A DNA stretch of 6,046 nucleotides from an uncultured Oscillospiraceae bacterium (GTDB lineage Bacteria; Bacillota; Clostridia; Oscillospirales; Oscillospiraceae): contig CAJUOA010000148.1 of NCBI GenBank assembly GCA_910587785.1, forward strand, positions 1 to 6,046. The letters are read 5' to 3'. Position 1 is the first letter of the stretch. Every line of letters starts with the position of its first letter. Below are positions 1-5,986 of this stretch, piece by piece. The position numbers and the translations under genes are program-made. Below the pieces are notes generated by a model. The model searched no databases. It was not told the origin of the DNA and saw only the letters and a list, made by a program, of their open reading frames with translations.

Positions 1-732
1 CTGACCAGAGCCAGATTCTACGCTGTTCAGGATTTGACCCGAGAAAAACAGCGATTTGCTAACTATTTGTTTTTGAAATGCTCTGGTATCGCCCAGGATA
101 AGGACATAGCAAACACCAGCGCCACCACTCTTGCGCTTATGGAACGGTTTGAAACCGTGGATGAACTCGCTTACGCCGACTTGGATGAACTGACTGCGTT
201 CATTAATGAAAAGGGCCGCAACTTCGCTGATCCTGCCGCAAAGGCGAAGGCAATCCAAACCGCTGCCAGAAACTCCTATCGCCTGCCTGTTACTGTAAAT
301 AACTCTGTAAATCAGGCGATGGCCGTTTCTACCGCCACCATGCGGGCCTTGGAAAAGCAGATCAAGGTTTTGGACAAGGCTATTGAGCAGCAGTTCAAAA
401 TCATCCCTAACACGCTTACTTCTATCCCAGGCATTGGCAAGGTCTACTCTGCCGGTATCATCGCCGAGATTGGCGACATCAACCGTTTTCAATCCCAGGC
501 CTCTGTGGCTAAGTTCGCCGGTCTCGTCTGGACCCAGCACCAGTCCGGGGAGTTTGAAGCCCAGGACAGGAAACTCATCAAGTCCGGCAACCGTTTCCTC
601 CGCTACTATCTGCTGGAAGCCGCCAACTCCGTGAGAAGATGCGACTCTGAGTTCCGGCGCTATTACGCCCTCAAGTTCAAGGAGGTCAACAAGCACCAGC
701 ACAAACGCGCACTCGCTTTAACTGCCAGATAA
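1..732 (+). CDS. IS110-family transposase, C-terminal part (5' end outside window, premature stop)
   Basis: This is the 3' portion of a transposase that moves an IS110-type insertion sequence. The frame is open from base 1 (residues LTRARFYAVQDLTREKQRF), so the TTG at 34 is not the true start, and the N-terminal RuvC-like DEDD domain must lie left of the window. Visible are a helical linker and the Transposase_20 domain: the helix-hairpin-helix-like SIPGIGKVYSAGIIAEIGD encoded from 421, then AKFAGLVW, then IKSGNRFLRYYLLEAANSV (about 577-633), where IS110 enzymes have their conserved Ser/Gly/Leu-Arg signature. The frame ends at TAA 730-732 directly after KRALALTAR. In relatives this point normally continues as a KLVRLV-type tail, and that tail is present in frame downstream (733-795). 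The probable change is AAA (Lys) to TAA. Codon use is less GC-rich than in the minus-strand operon, as expected for a mobile gene. Family assignment is firm; whether the truncated enzyme is active is unknown. Confidence 0.9.
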   Translation: MTRARFYAVQDLTREKQRFANYLFLKCSGIAQDKDIANTSATTLALMERFETVDELAYADLDELTAFINEKGRNFADPAAKAKAIQTAARNSYRLPVTVNNSVNQAMAVSTATMRALEKQIKVLDKAIEQQFKIIPNTLTSIPGIGKVYSAGIIAEIGDINRFQSQASVAKFAGLVWTQHQSGEFEAQDRKLIKSGNRFLRYYLLEAANSVRRCDSEFRRYYALKFKEVNKHQHKRALALTAR

Positions 733-795
733 CTGGTCCGGCTCGTCTTTCGACTGCTGAAAGACGACCGCCTGTATAAACTCCCGGAGGGCTGA
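733..795 (+). pseudogene. Detached C-terminal tail of the IS110 transposase, beyond the nonsense codon
   Basis: After the TAA at 730-732 the same frame reads LVRLVFRLLKDDRLY, then KLPEG, and ends at TGA 793-795. This matches the usual last residues of IS110-family transposases of this type, where an alanine-arginine-lysine followed by LVRLV and a basic/acidic helix closes the protein. It has no start codon or ribosome binding site of its own. It is best read as the remnant of the full-length C-terminus, cut off by a single-base nonsense change. A sequencing error at 730 would produce the same picture. Confidence 0.7.
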
Positions 796-1008
796 GCCAT
801 CGCTCACCATCCTGGTTTGGCAGGCCCTGCCTCGAAATTTTTTCAAAATTTATGGGTAGGGCTTTGGTTAGTGTTGTCTTTTCTCGCTCCAACGCCCCTT
901 TCACGCTCGTTCTTCTCTGAATTTTCTTTCAATTTCCTCTTGACTTCATACCACTGGACTCGCATGAAAAGGCCCTGATATCCAATCCACCTGTCTCCTG
1001 GACGTCCG
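796..1008. mobile_element. Non-coding right end of the IS110 element and flank to the vWA gene
   Basis: About 210 bases without a credible gene lie between the restored transposase stop (795) and the stop of the convergent vWA-FHA gene (1009). The left two thirds is AT-richer with T-rich tracts, unlike the operon, and probably belongs to the insertion sequence. The element boundary cannot be fixed, because the left end lies outside the window and IS110 elements lack conventional terminal inverted repeats. A composition change near 940-1000 is the best guess. IS110-family elements encode a bridge RNA in a non-coding end. Whether this end carries any of it cannot be decided here. I see no strong terminator for either gene beyond the small inverted repeats at 819-851. 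Confidence 0.5.
819..851. repeat. Two adjacent small inverted repeats downstream of the transposase
   Basis: GGCAGG (819-824) and CCTGCC (826-831) are exact reverse complements; as RNA this would fold as a 5-bp stem with a 3-nt loop. Four bases later, AAATTTT (835-841) and AAAATTT (845-851) form a perfect 7-bp arm pair around TTC. On the plus strand the GC-rich stem is followed closely by a run of six T (838-843), so a weak intrinsic terminator for the transposase transcript is possible. A structural part of the IS110 end is the alternative. Confidence 0.4.
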
Positions 1009-2469
1009 CTAAAATCTCAATCGAAAAACCATATCTCCTGCCGTGATCTGATCTCCGCTGCGCAGTACTGCCGGCTGGGCAATTGCCGTGCTGTTGATAA
1101 ATGTTCCACTCTGCGAACCAAGGTCTTCCAGCCATACCGAGCCGCCGGAAAAGAATACCCTGGCATGCCGGGGGGATACGCCCTCCTCCTGCAGCGGGAT
1201 TCCACAGTCCGGATCGCTGCCAATCACCAGCTCCTCCCGCAGTTCCAGGTCCGCAGGCACCCCCCTCGGCTCTCCCTGAAGAATCTCCAAGCGCATGTAG
1301 ATTCCGGCAGGAGCGGTGATCTCCTCCCCGGGTACCTCCGCCAGAGGCAGGGAGGCAGGCGCGGCAGCTCGTTTTCTTTTAGCCAGCAGCACTGCAGTGA
1401 GGACCACGGTAAAAACCGCCGCAAGGACCGCCGCAGCCCCAAGAATCGGAAGGACCGGCCAGCCGCCGCCCTTAAGCGTGCCCGCCTCCAGCCGGACTGT
1501 CCCGCCGGAGGCGGCGGCCTGACTGTCCGGCAGGGACGGGGCCTGCGCAGGAGGAGCCGTCTCCGCACCGTCCCAGGCGGGAAGTTCTACCTCCGTTTCC
1601 ACACGGCAGAGCAACTCTCCGCCGGAGGCCAGCGTCACCGCCGCCGTCTCTACTCCGCCGGAAAACATCCCGCCGGACAGATCAAAGCCGGTGACAAACA
1701 GCTTCCCGGATGCCTCCGTCAGTGCGGTCCCGGCATCCTTGGGCGAGAGTTCCTCTCCCAGCACCTGGTGGACTCCGCCGGAGGCGGCGGCCAGATTCCC
1801 CATGCTCTCCAGCGACTGCACATCGTCGCCCAGCCCGATGGAGTGGAGTATCACATCGGACTGCTCCACCCGCTCCCAAAGCTCCTCATAGGGCATGCCG
1901 CCGCTGGGATCGTACTGCACCCCGTCGGACAGCACCACCAGACACCTCAGCTCATTTCCCTCCCTGGGAACAGACTCAAAATAGCTGACCGCCTGATTGA
2001 TGGCGGTGTGCAGCCGCGTCACCCGCTCGTCCAGCGGAAGACCTTCCACCGCCTCCGCCAGCTCCTCCGCAGGAACGTCCTCATTTGCAACCGCGAACGC
2101 ATCCCCGAAGGACGCTAAAATAAACCGGCTGTCCTCCCCGCCGGACTGGGCCAGGCTTTCCGCGAAATTCTCTACATCCTCCCGGAAGGCGGGCATAGAA
2201 TCGGAGTTGTCCACCAGCAGAAGCCAGGTCACCGGAGCCCCAGCCTGGCGCACAGTTTCCAGACGACAACCGGCGGAAAAGGTCTGGTTCCTGATCTTGA
2301 CCTCCGCCTTAGTGATGGGTTGGTCCGTCCCATCGATGGACATATAGGTATACAGCGTCCCATCATACACAAAGGCGCGGATGATCTCCGCGCCGGCGGC
2401 AGCCCGGGCGGGAAGGCACAAAGCCGCCGACAGCGCCAGGGCCAGCGCCCCGGAGAGAAAACGTCTCAT
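1009..2469 (-). CDS. Membrane-anchored vWA-FHA protein (signal peptide, vWA ectodomain, TM, cytoplasmic FHA)
   Basis: A 486-residue protein. The order is: signal peptide (1-24, basic MRRF then a hydrophobic Ala/Leu stretch ending PARA); a short beta-rich segment (about 28-78); a von Willebrand factor A domain (about 81-255) with an intact MIDAS metal site D87-x-S89-x-S91 in VDNSDSM, a candidate Thr at 151 or 155, and SDG at 181-183; a beta-rich region (about 256-296); a Pro/Ala linker; one transmembrane helix (about 337-363) ending in the basic stop-transfer KRKR; and a C-terminal FHA domain (about 391-486) with IGSD (416-419), VSPRHA (431-436) and SGTFIN (454-459). The vWA is predicted outside the cell, where it could bind a protein ligand through a divalent metal, and the FHA inside, where it would read phosphothreonine. 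An in-frame GTG at 2475 overlaps the previous stop, but only ATG 2469 is correctly spaced (7 nt) from GGAGG at 2481-2477. It is the last gene of the operon. Domain calls are firm; ligand and role are unknown. Confidence 0.9.
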   Translation of the reverse strand: MRRFLSGALALALSAALCLPARAAAGAEIIRAFVYDGTLYTYMSIDGTDQPITKAEVKIRNQTFSAGCRLETVRQAGAPVTWLLLVDNSDSMPAFREDVENFAESLAQSGGEDSRFILASFGDAFAVANEDVPAEELAEAVEGLPLDERVTRLHTAINQAVSYFESVPREGNELRCLVVLSDGVQYDPSGGMPYEELWERVEQSDVILHSIGLGDDVQSLESMGNLAAASGGVHQVLGEELSPKDAGTALTEASGKLFVTGFDLSGGMFSGGVETAAVTLASGGELLCRVETEVELPAWDGAETAPPAQAPSLPDSQAAASGGTVRLEAGTLKGGGWPVLPILGAAAVLAAVFTVVLTAVLLAKRKRAAAPASLPLAEVPGEEITAPAGIYMRLEILQGEPRGVPADLELREELVIGSDPDCGIPLQEEGVSPRHARVFFSGGSVWLEDLGSQSGTFINSTAIAQPAVLRSGDQITAGDMVFRLRF

Positions 2470-2471
2470 AG

Positions 2472-3188
2472 TCACTCCTCCACAAAAATGGTGATCAGGG
2501 AGAAATTATCATTTCCCGGCGGTGTGCGGCGGATATGCCGCAGGAGCATCAGCTTCGCCCACTGCTCCGGCGTCTCCGCCTTCAGAAGGTCCGCCAGGAT
2601 CTCCTCCTGATAGACATACTCCCAGAACCCATCGGAGCACAGCAGGAACGCGTCTCCCTCCGCCGGGACGCACTCTGCCGCCTCCGGCCTGCAGGGTTCC
2701 CGGCCCAAGGTCCGCAGCAGCCGGGGGCGGTCGTCATCGTGGTAGACGTCCATGCGGCTGATCTCGCCGCCCAGGTACTTCATGTAGGAGACGGAGTGGT
2801 CCCGTGTGACCTGGGTCAGCGTATCCCCGGAGAACCGGTACAGGCGGGAGTCCCCCACGTGGGCCCACACCGCCCGGTCCGGCGTCACGGAGAGGGCAAC
2901 GGCTGTGGTCTTCATGTCCTCCTGTCCCGGGACCGCCTGCCGGTCTATGACGGCGGCGTTGGCCGCCTGGAAGATGGCGCACAGCTCCCCGGCATCCGGA
3001 TTTCCTGCGACGATGCCTTCGTAGAGAGCGTCCGCCGCCAGGGCGGAGGCCACCTCTCCACATCCATGGCCCCCCAGCCCGTCCGCCAGAACAAATATCC
3101 CCCGGTCCTCCCCGGCGCAGCAGCGGACGCTGTCCTCGTTGTGCTCCCGTCCACCCTGATTGGTGTAACAATATGCGGATAGCTTCAT
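2472..3188 (-). CDS. PP2C-family serine/threonine protein phosphatase (second of the operon)
   Basis: A 238-residue, single-domain cytoplasmic phosphatase of the PPM/PP2C type, which uses two bound Mn or Mg ions to dephosphorylate Ser/Thr residues. All key motifs are present: R14-x-x-N17-E18-D19 (phosphate-binding Arg and metal Asp), DGLGGHGCGEVAS from D36, a TTAVAL strand near 94-99, GDSR at 112-115, CSDGFWEYV from C184 with metal Asp D186, and the closing GNDNFSLI with D227-N228. Length and motif order match the Stp1/PrpC class of bacterial phosphatases, so it is probably active. No signal peptide or TM segment is seen. It starts 3 nt after the protease gene stop, with GGAG (3198-3195) 6 nt before its ATG, and is followed 2 nt later by the vWA gene. 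It sits between two membrane FHA proteins, so it may act on the same phosphosites they read; that is inference. Confidence 0.93.
   Translation of the reverse strand: MKLSAYCYTNQGGREHNEDSVRCCAGEDRGIFVLADGLGGHGCGEVASALAADALYEGIVAGNPDAGELCAIFQAANAAVIDRQAVPGQEDMKTTAVALSVTPDRAVWAHVGDSRLYRFSGDTLTQVTRDHSVSYMKYLGGEISRMDVYHDDDRPRLLRTLGREPCRPEAAECVPAEGDAFLLCSDGFWEYVYQEEILADLLKAETPEQWAKLMLLRHIRRTPPGNDNFSLITIFVEE
2475..2481 (-). promoter_or_regulatory. Ribosome binding site deciding the vWA-FHA start
   Basis: GGAGGAG (minus strand, 2481 to 2475) lies inside the end of the upstream phosphatase gene. GGAGG is 7 nt from ATG 2469, but its core sits only 1-2 nt from GTG 2475. ATG 2469 is therefore the likely start, although the GTG gives a longer open frame. 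Confidence 0.7.
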
Positions 3189-3191
3189 GGC

Positions 3192-4415
3192 TTACTCCAG
3201 ATCCACATACACGGTGTTGTCCGTTTCTCCCAGGTAGAAGGAACTCCTGGGAGGCAGCTTCACCGGCGTGTTGGGGGCGATCCGCTGTCCGTTGGACAGG
3301 AATGTTCCGTAGGTAGAGTTCAAGTCGGTGACCACGAACACGCTCTCCCGCTGGTCGTAGTAGACCTGACAGTGCCTGCTGCTGACGCCCGGCGTGCCGT
3401 CCTGATACACCAGACGGCAGAGGTTGGCGTCCCGGCCCAGCTGCACCGGACTGCCGTGAAGCTGGACCACCATGCCCCCGTGCTGGGGTGCCATGGATCG
3501 GAGGAGGGGAGACCCAGTCTGATTGCGAGCCGCCTGAACTGCGGGAGCAGCCTGGGCGGTTTTCTTTTTCCTGTTCAGGAGAACCGCAACAACTATGACG
3601 ATGAGAAGCAGCATGGCCCCGGCAGCAATACCGATATAGAGTACGGGAATCCCACCCCCGGCCTTCTCCTCCGCCACGGCATAGGGGACGCTGTTCTTAT
3701 CCAGCAGGGGCAGGACCTCGCTGACGCTGACGGCGTAAAACAGGTTGGTGTCCAGCTTGGACCCGGCGGTATTGATGCCGATGACCACGCCGGAGCCATC
3801 AAAGAGGGGCCCGCCGGAGTTGCCGCCTCCCAGGGAGGCATCGGTCTGAATCAGCTTGCGGCCGGTGCCGCTCTCGGTGAGGAAACGGCTGATGCTGCCG
3901 GTGGTGACGGTGGCATCCTTCTGGCTGAAGGAGTTCACCGCTGCGACGGTGAGGTCGGCGGCGGCGGGATAGCCCACGGCGTAGGCCTGGCTGCCCAGGC
4001 TGCTCTCCTGGGGAACCCGCATTTGCAGGGGGATGCGCTTGTCGGTGGCCTCCGCCAGGCGGAGGATGGCCACATCCTTCTCCGCGTCGTAGTCCACCAG
4101 ATAGGCCTCGGCCTCGTCGTCCTTGTCGAAGAGTACATGGAGTTCCCCGCCGCCCAGGGCCTTGCCCGCCAGAATAAACTCCTCTATCACGTGGCAGTTG
4201 GTGACGATATACTGGGGGTTCTCCCCCTCCGCGCCGATGAAGAAGCCGGTGCCCCGCCAATAGCTCATTTTACCGTCATCGTCCGGCGCGCCGGTGGTGA
4301 TCATGATGATGCCGTCCAGGGCCGACTGGTCAAAGGTCGCCAGGGCCGGTACAGCGCTCAGGCACAAGATCGCTGCGGCCAGCAGCGCCGGCACAAGATT
4401 TCTCCACTTTTTCAT
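3192..4415 (-). CDS. Membrane-anchored trypsin-like (HtrA/S1C-type) serine protease with C-terminal FHA domain
   Basis: A 407-residue protein. Signal peptide 1-26 (MKKWRN, a hydrophobic core, then a VPALA cleavage-like site). A trypsin-fold protease domain (about 28-240) has the full catalytic triad: H75 in TNCHVIE, D114 in EKDVAILRL, and S200 in GGGNSGGPLF. One transmembrane helix (about 256-280) ends in NRKKK. A linker follows, then an FHA domain (about 316-405) with LGRD (326-329), VSSRHC (344-349), LNSTYGT (365-371) and NGQ (375-377). Classical HtrA proteases carry PDZ domains after the catalytic domain. Here none is seen, and the TM helix and FHA take that place. The protease should lie outside the membrane and the phosphothreonine reader inside, so protease position or activity could respond to cytoplasmic phosphorylation, or report outward stress. 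The substrate is unknown. An upstream TTG (4451) and ATG (4421) are in frame, but ATG 4415 has the best-spaced ribosome site and begins the signal peptide cleanly. Confidence 0.92.
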   Translation of the reverse strand: MKKWRNLVPALLAAAILCLSAVPALATFDQSALDGIIMITTGAPDDDGKMSYWRGTGFFIGAEGENPQYIVTNCHVIEEFILAGKALGGGELHVLFDKDDEAEAYLVDYDAEKDVAILRLAEATDKRIPLQMRVPQESSLGSQAYAVGYPAAADLTVAAVNSFSQKDATVTTGSISRFLTESGTGRKLIQTDASLGGGNSGGPLFDGSGVVIGINTAGSKLDTNLFYAVSVSEVLPLLDKNSVPYAVAEEKAGGGIPVLYIGIAAGAMLLLIVIVVAVLLNRKKKTAQAAPAVQAARNQTGSPLLRSMAPQHGGMVVQLHGSPVQLGRDANLCRLVYQDGTPGVSSRHCQVYYDQRESVFVVTDLNSTYGTFLSNGQRIAPNTPVKLPPRSSFYLGETDNTVYVDLE

Positions 4416-4421
4416 ATCCAT

Positions 4422-4426
4422 TCTCC
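4422..4426 (-). promoter_or_regulatory. Ribosome binding site deciding the protease-FHA start
   Basis: GGAGA (minus strand, 4426 to 4422) abuts ATG 4421 with no spacer but lies 6 nt from ATG 4415. The second ATG, opening MKKWRN, is therefore the preferred start, and the first (MDMKKW) is unlikely. Confidence 0.65.
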
Positions 4427-4437
4427 ATTCATTATTT

Positions 4438-5283
4438 TTACCGGCAGGCAATCAAAATGCCAGTGTAGTTGTCCTGCTCTGGCACGCCCTTCTCCAGTAC
4501 CATATGCTCCAGCAGATCTGCCCCTTCCTTCGGCGCAAGGGTCATGGCCTCCAGCAGTTCCGGCGGCGTGAGTACCTCGCTGATCCCATCAGAGCACAGC
4601 AGCAGGGCATCCCCCCGCTTCAAGGTCAAAGGCCGCAGATTCAGATCCACCTCCGCCAGCCGGTCGATGCCTATAAAGGAGGACAGGCGCCGGGCGTCTT
4701 CGTCCTGTTCTGCCTGGGCTTTGTCAATGACCGGCTGCTCCAGCTCCTGAAGATACAGCTGGTTGAGGCAGGTGTGCTCCCGGTTGAGTTGGAACACGCC
4801 GCCATCCCGGGCCAAGTAGATGGCGCTGTCCCCCACGCTGAGCCAGTGGAGCCGGTCCTTCAGAAGGTGGACCGCCACAAGCGTGGTGCCGCTGCGTCCG
4901 CCGAACTGGCGGTACACGCTGTCGCTGACCACATGCACACTCTGATAAAACCACTCCGGAGCGCCCATCTTCGGGTCCCGCTCCCGGAAGAGTTGGATAA
5001 AGAAATCCGCCGCCCATTCGCTGGCCTGCCTGCCGCCCTCCATACCGCCCATGCCGTCGGCCACCAGGGCAAAGATCCCTTGGCTGGACAGCTCCGCCAG
5101 GGCGGTGGCGTTCAGCACAGCGAAGGAGTCCTCCTGTTCCTCCCGCTCCCCGATGCCCTGGAGGTTGGCCACATGGATGGCCAGGGGGCCGGTTCCCTCC
5201 GGCGCATCTGGTTTTGCCGCTGGCTGTACAGGTATGCTTTCCGCCGGTCTGGACCTGCGGAACAAGGCGTCAAACAGTCCCAT
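4438..5283 (-). CDS. PP2C-family serine/threonine protein phosphatase (first of the operon)
   Basis: A 281-residue phosphatase with a short basic N-terminal extension (about 1-33, MGLFDALFRRSRP and a Pro/Ala stretch) before the PP2C domain (about 35-280). Motifs: GEREEQEDSF (45-54), with phosphate-binding R47 and metal Asp D52; DGMGGMEGGRQAS from D76; SGTTLVAV (131-138); GDSA (151-154); LCSDGISEV with D232; and EQDNYTGI with D271-N272. Against the second phosphatase it has Q-E-D for N-E-D and GDSA for GDSR, and about 40 extra residues, so the two are diverged and probably have different targets. Metal-binding Asp residues are all kept, so activity is expected. The start was placed at ATG 5283 rather than the longer open frame from 5433, because residues before it have a Ser/Pro/Arg-rich shadow-frame composition and GGAGG (5294-5290) lies 6 nt upstream. 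It overlaps the FHA adaptor gene by 14 nt, indicating translational coupling. No TM segment is seen. Confidence 0.93.
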   Translation of the reverse strand: MGLFDALFRRSRPAESIPVQPAAKPDAPEGTGPLAIHVANLQGIGEREEQEDSFAVLNATALAELSSQGIFALVADGMGGMEGGRQASEWAADFFIQLFRERDPKMGAPEWFYQSVHVVSDSVYRQFGGRSGTTLVAVHLLKDRLHWLSVGDSAIYLARDGGVFQLNREHTCLNQLYLQELEQPVIDKAQAEQDEDARRLSSFIGIDRLAEVDLNLRPLTLKRGDALLLCSDGISEVLTPPELLEAMTLAPKEGADLLEHMVLEKGVPEQDNYTGILIACR

Positions 5284-5986
5284 CGCTCTCCTCCGCCTTC
5301 CAGGTGAACTTCTCCCCGCACAGGGGGACGAACAGCAGTCTGGTCTCTCCGAAGTCGATGATGTCGTAGGCACACAGGGGCATGGGGGCGAAGACCTCCT
5401 CATTGTTGAGATAGACGATATTCCGTCCCTCACCTGGGAGGAGGTTAAAGCGGTTGTTCTTCTCGCTGTAGCTGATCTTGGCGTGGTTCTCGGCGGAGAT
5501 TTTCAGATCTCCAGTAACCATAATGTCCATCCGCTCGCTGCGCCCGATGGCGTTGATGCCGCCCCGGATGGTGTAGCTCTTCCCCTTGCTGGGTCCCGCT
5601 ACGCAGGCCAGCCAGCCCACCACCGGGTCGAAGCCCATCTGGGACTGCATCATGCCCACGGTCTTATTGGCCGCCATGACACTGACGCCGGGGGCGGGCG
5701 GCGGGGTCTGGACCGGCTCCGGCCGGGGCTCGCCGTAGCCTCTGGGAGGCGCGGTCTTCTGGGGCGCGGTCACGGAGATGCCCGACAGGGGGGCGGTCTT
5801 CTGGGGCGCGGTCACGGATGGTCCGGAGAGGGGAGCGGTGCGTCTCGCCGCCGTCACCGGACGGCCAATGGGGGCGGTGCGCCCCGCCGAGGCCACGGTG
5901 ATCCGCTGGCCCCCGTTGCAGTAGGGGCAGGCGGGGTATTGATCGGGGTCGTAGAGGTGGCCCCGGCCGCATTCGATCTGGGACAT
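5270..5986 (-). CDS. Zinc-ribbon/FHA-domain adaptor protein with TAP repeats
   Basis: A 238-residue soluble protein. The N-terminus has C6-x3-H10-x9-C20-x2-C23 (ECGRGH, then PACPYC), a likely small zinc-binding ribbon. Residues 36-83 hold near-repeats of 13-14 residues: RTAPIGRPV, RTAPLSGPSVTAPQ, KTAPLSGISVTAPQ, KTAPPRG. A Pro-rich linker (84-100) follows, then an FHA domain (about 122-222) with INAIGRS (144-150), ENHAKI (166-171), and YLNNEEV near 192-198. FHA domains bind phosphothreonine peptides, so this is probably a reader or scaffold in a kinase/phosphatase circuit. The Ser that usually comes three residues before the conserved His is Ala165 here, with a Ser at 164 instead, so binding could differ. 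ATG 5986 is supported by AGGAGG 7 nt upstream and the family-like CxxGHxYDxxxYPxCPYC opening. The frame stays open to the window edge but without another supported start. It is the first gene of the visible operon and overlaps the phosphatase. Confidence 0.9.
   Translation of the reverse strand: MSQIECGRGHLYDPDQYPACPYCNGGQRITVASAGRTAPIGRPVTAARRTAPLSGPSVTAPQKTAPLSGISVTAPQKTAPPRGYGEPRPEPVQTPPPAPGVSVMAANKTVGMMQSQMGFDPVVGWLACVAGPSKGKSYTIRGGINAIGRSERMDIMVTGDLKISAENHAKISYSEKNNRFNLLPGEGRNIVYLNNEEVFAPMPLCAYDIIDFGETRLLFVPLCGEKFTWKAEESDGTV
5751..5818 (-). repeat. Tandem 42-nt coding repeat in the FHA adaptor gene
   Basis: A 26-base identical segment occurs at 5751-5776 and 5793-5818, offset by exactly 42 bases (14 codons). 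It encodes the SVTAPQKTAP core of the adaptor's repeat unit. More diverged units continue toward 5880. The exact DNA identity suggests recent duplication or slippage, which could change unit number between strains. Confidence 0.8.

Noticed and set aside
1000..1007. Palindrome GGACGTCC just past the vWA stop as a terminator
   Set aside because: It has no loop and no following T-run on the minus strand; it is too short to call.
1504..1792. 16-base repeat GCCGGAGGCGGCGGCC at 1504-1519 and 1777-1792
   Set aside because: Both copies encode the common AAASGG string with the same preferred codons, so composition and codon bias explain it without a functional repeat.
1165..2118. Long plus-strand open frame (317 codons) opposite the vWA-FHA gene
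   Set aside because: Its Arg/Gly/Gln-rich translation shows no domain, and it lies wholly antisense to a gene with clear signal peptide, vWA, TM and FHA. Long antisense frames are expected in GC-rich DNA.
2535..3182. Plus-strand open frame of 215 codons opposite the second phosphatase
   Set aside because: It mirrors the PP2C gene exactly and shows no protein-family features.
3372..4571. Plus-strand open frame of 399 codons opposite the protease gene
   Set aside because: It is antisense to the protease-FHA gene, with low-complexity Gly/Ala/Val composition and no recognisable motif.
4294..5307. Plus-strand open frame of 337 codons opposite the first phosphatase
   Set aside because: It is a shadow of the PP2C gene, with no plausible domain and no supported start.
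5284..5433. N-terminal extension of the first phosphatase to 5433
   Set aside because: The extra 50 residues are Ser/Pro/Arg/Cys-rich shadow coding of the FHA gene, while ATG 5283 has a well-spaced GGAGG.
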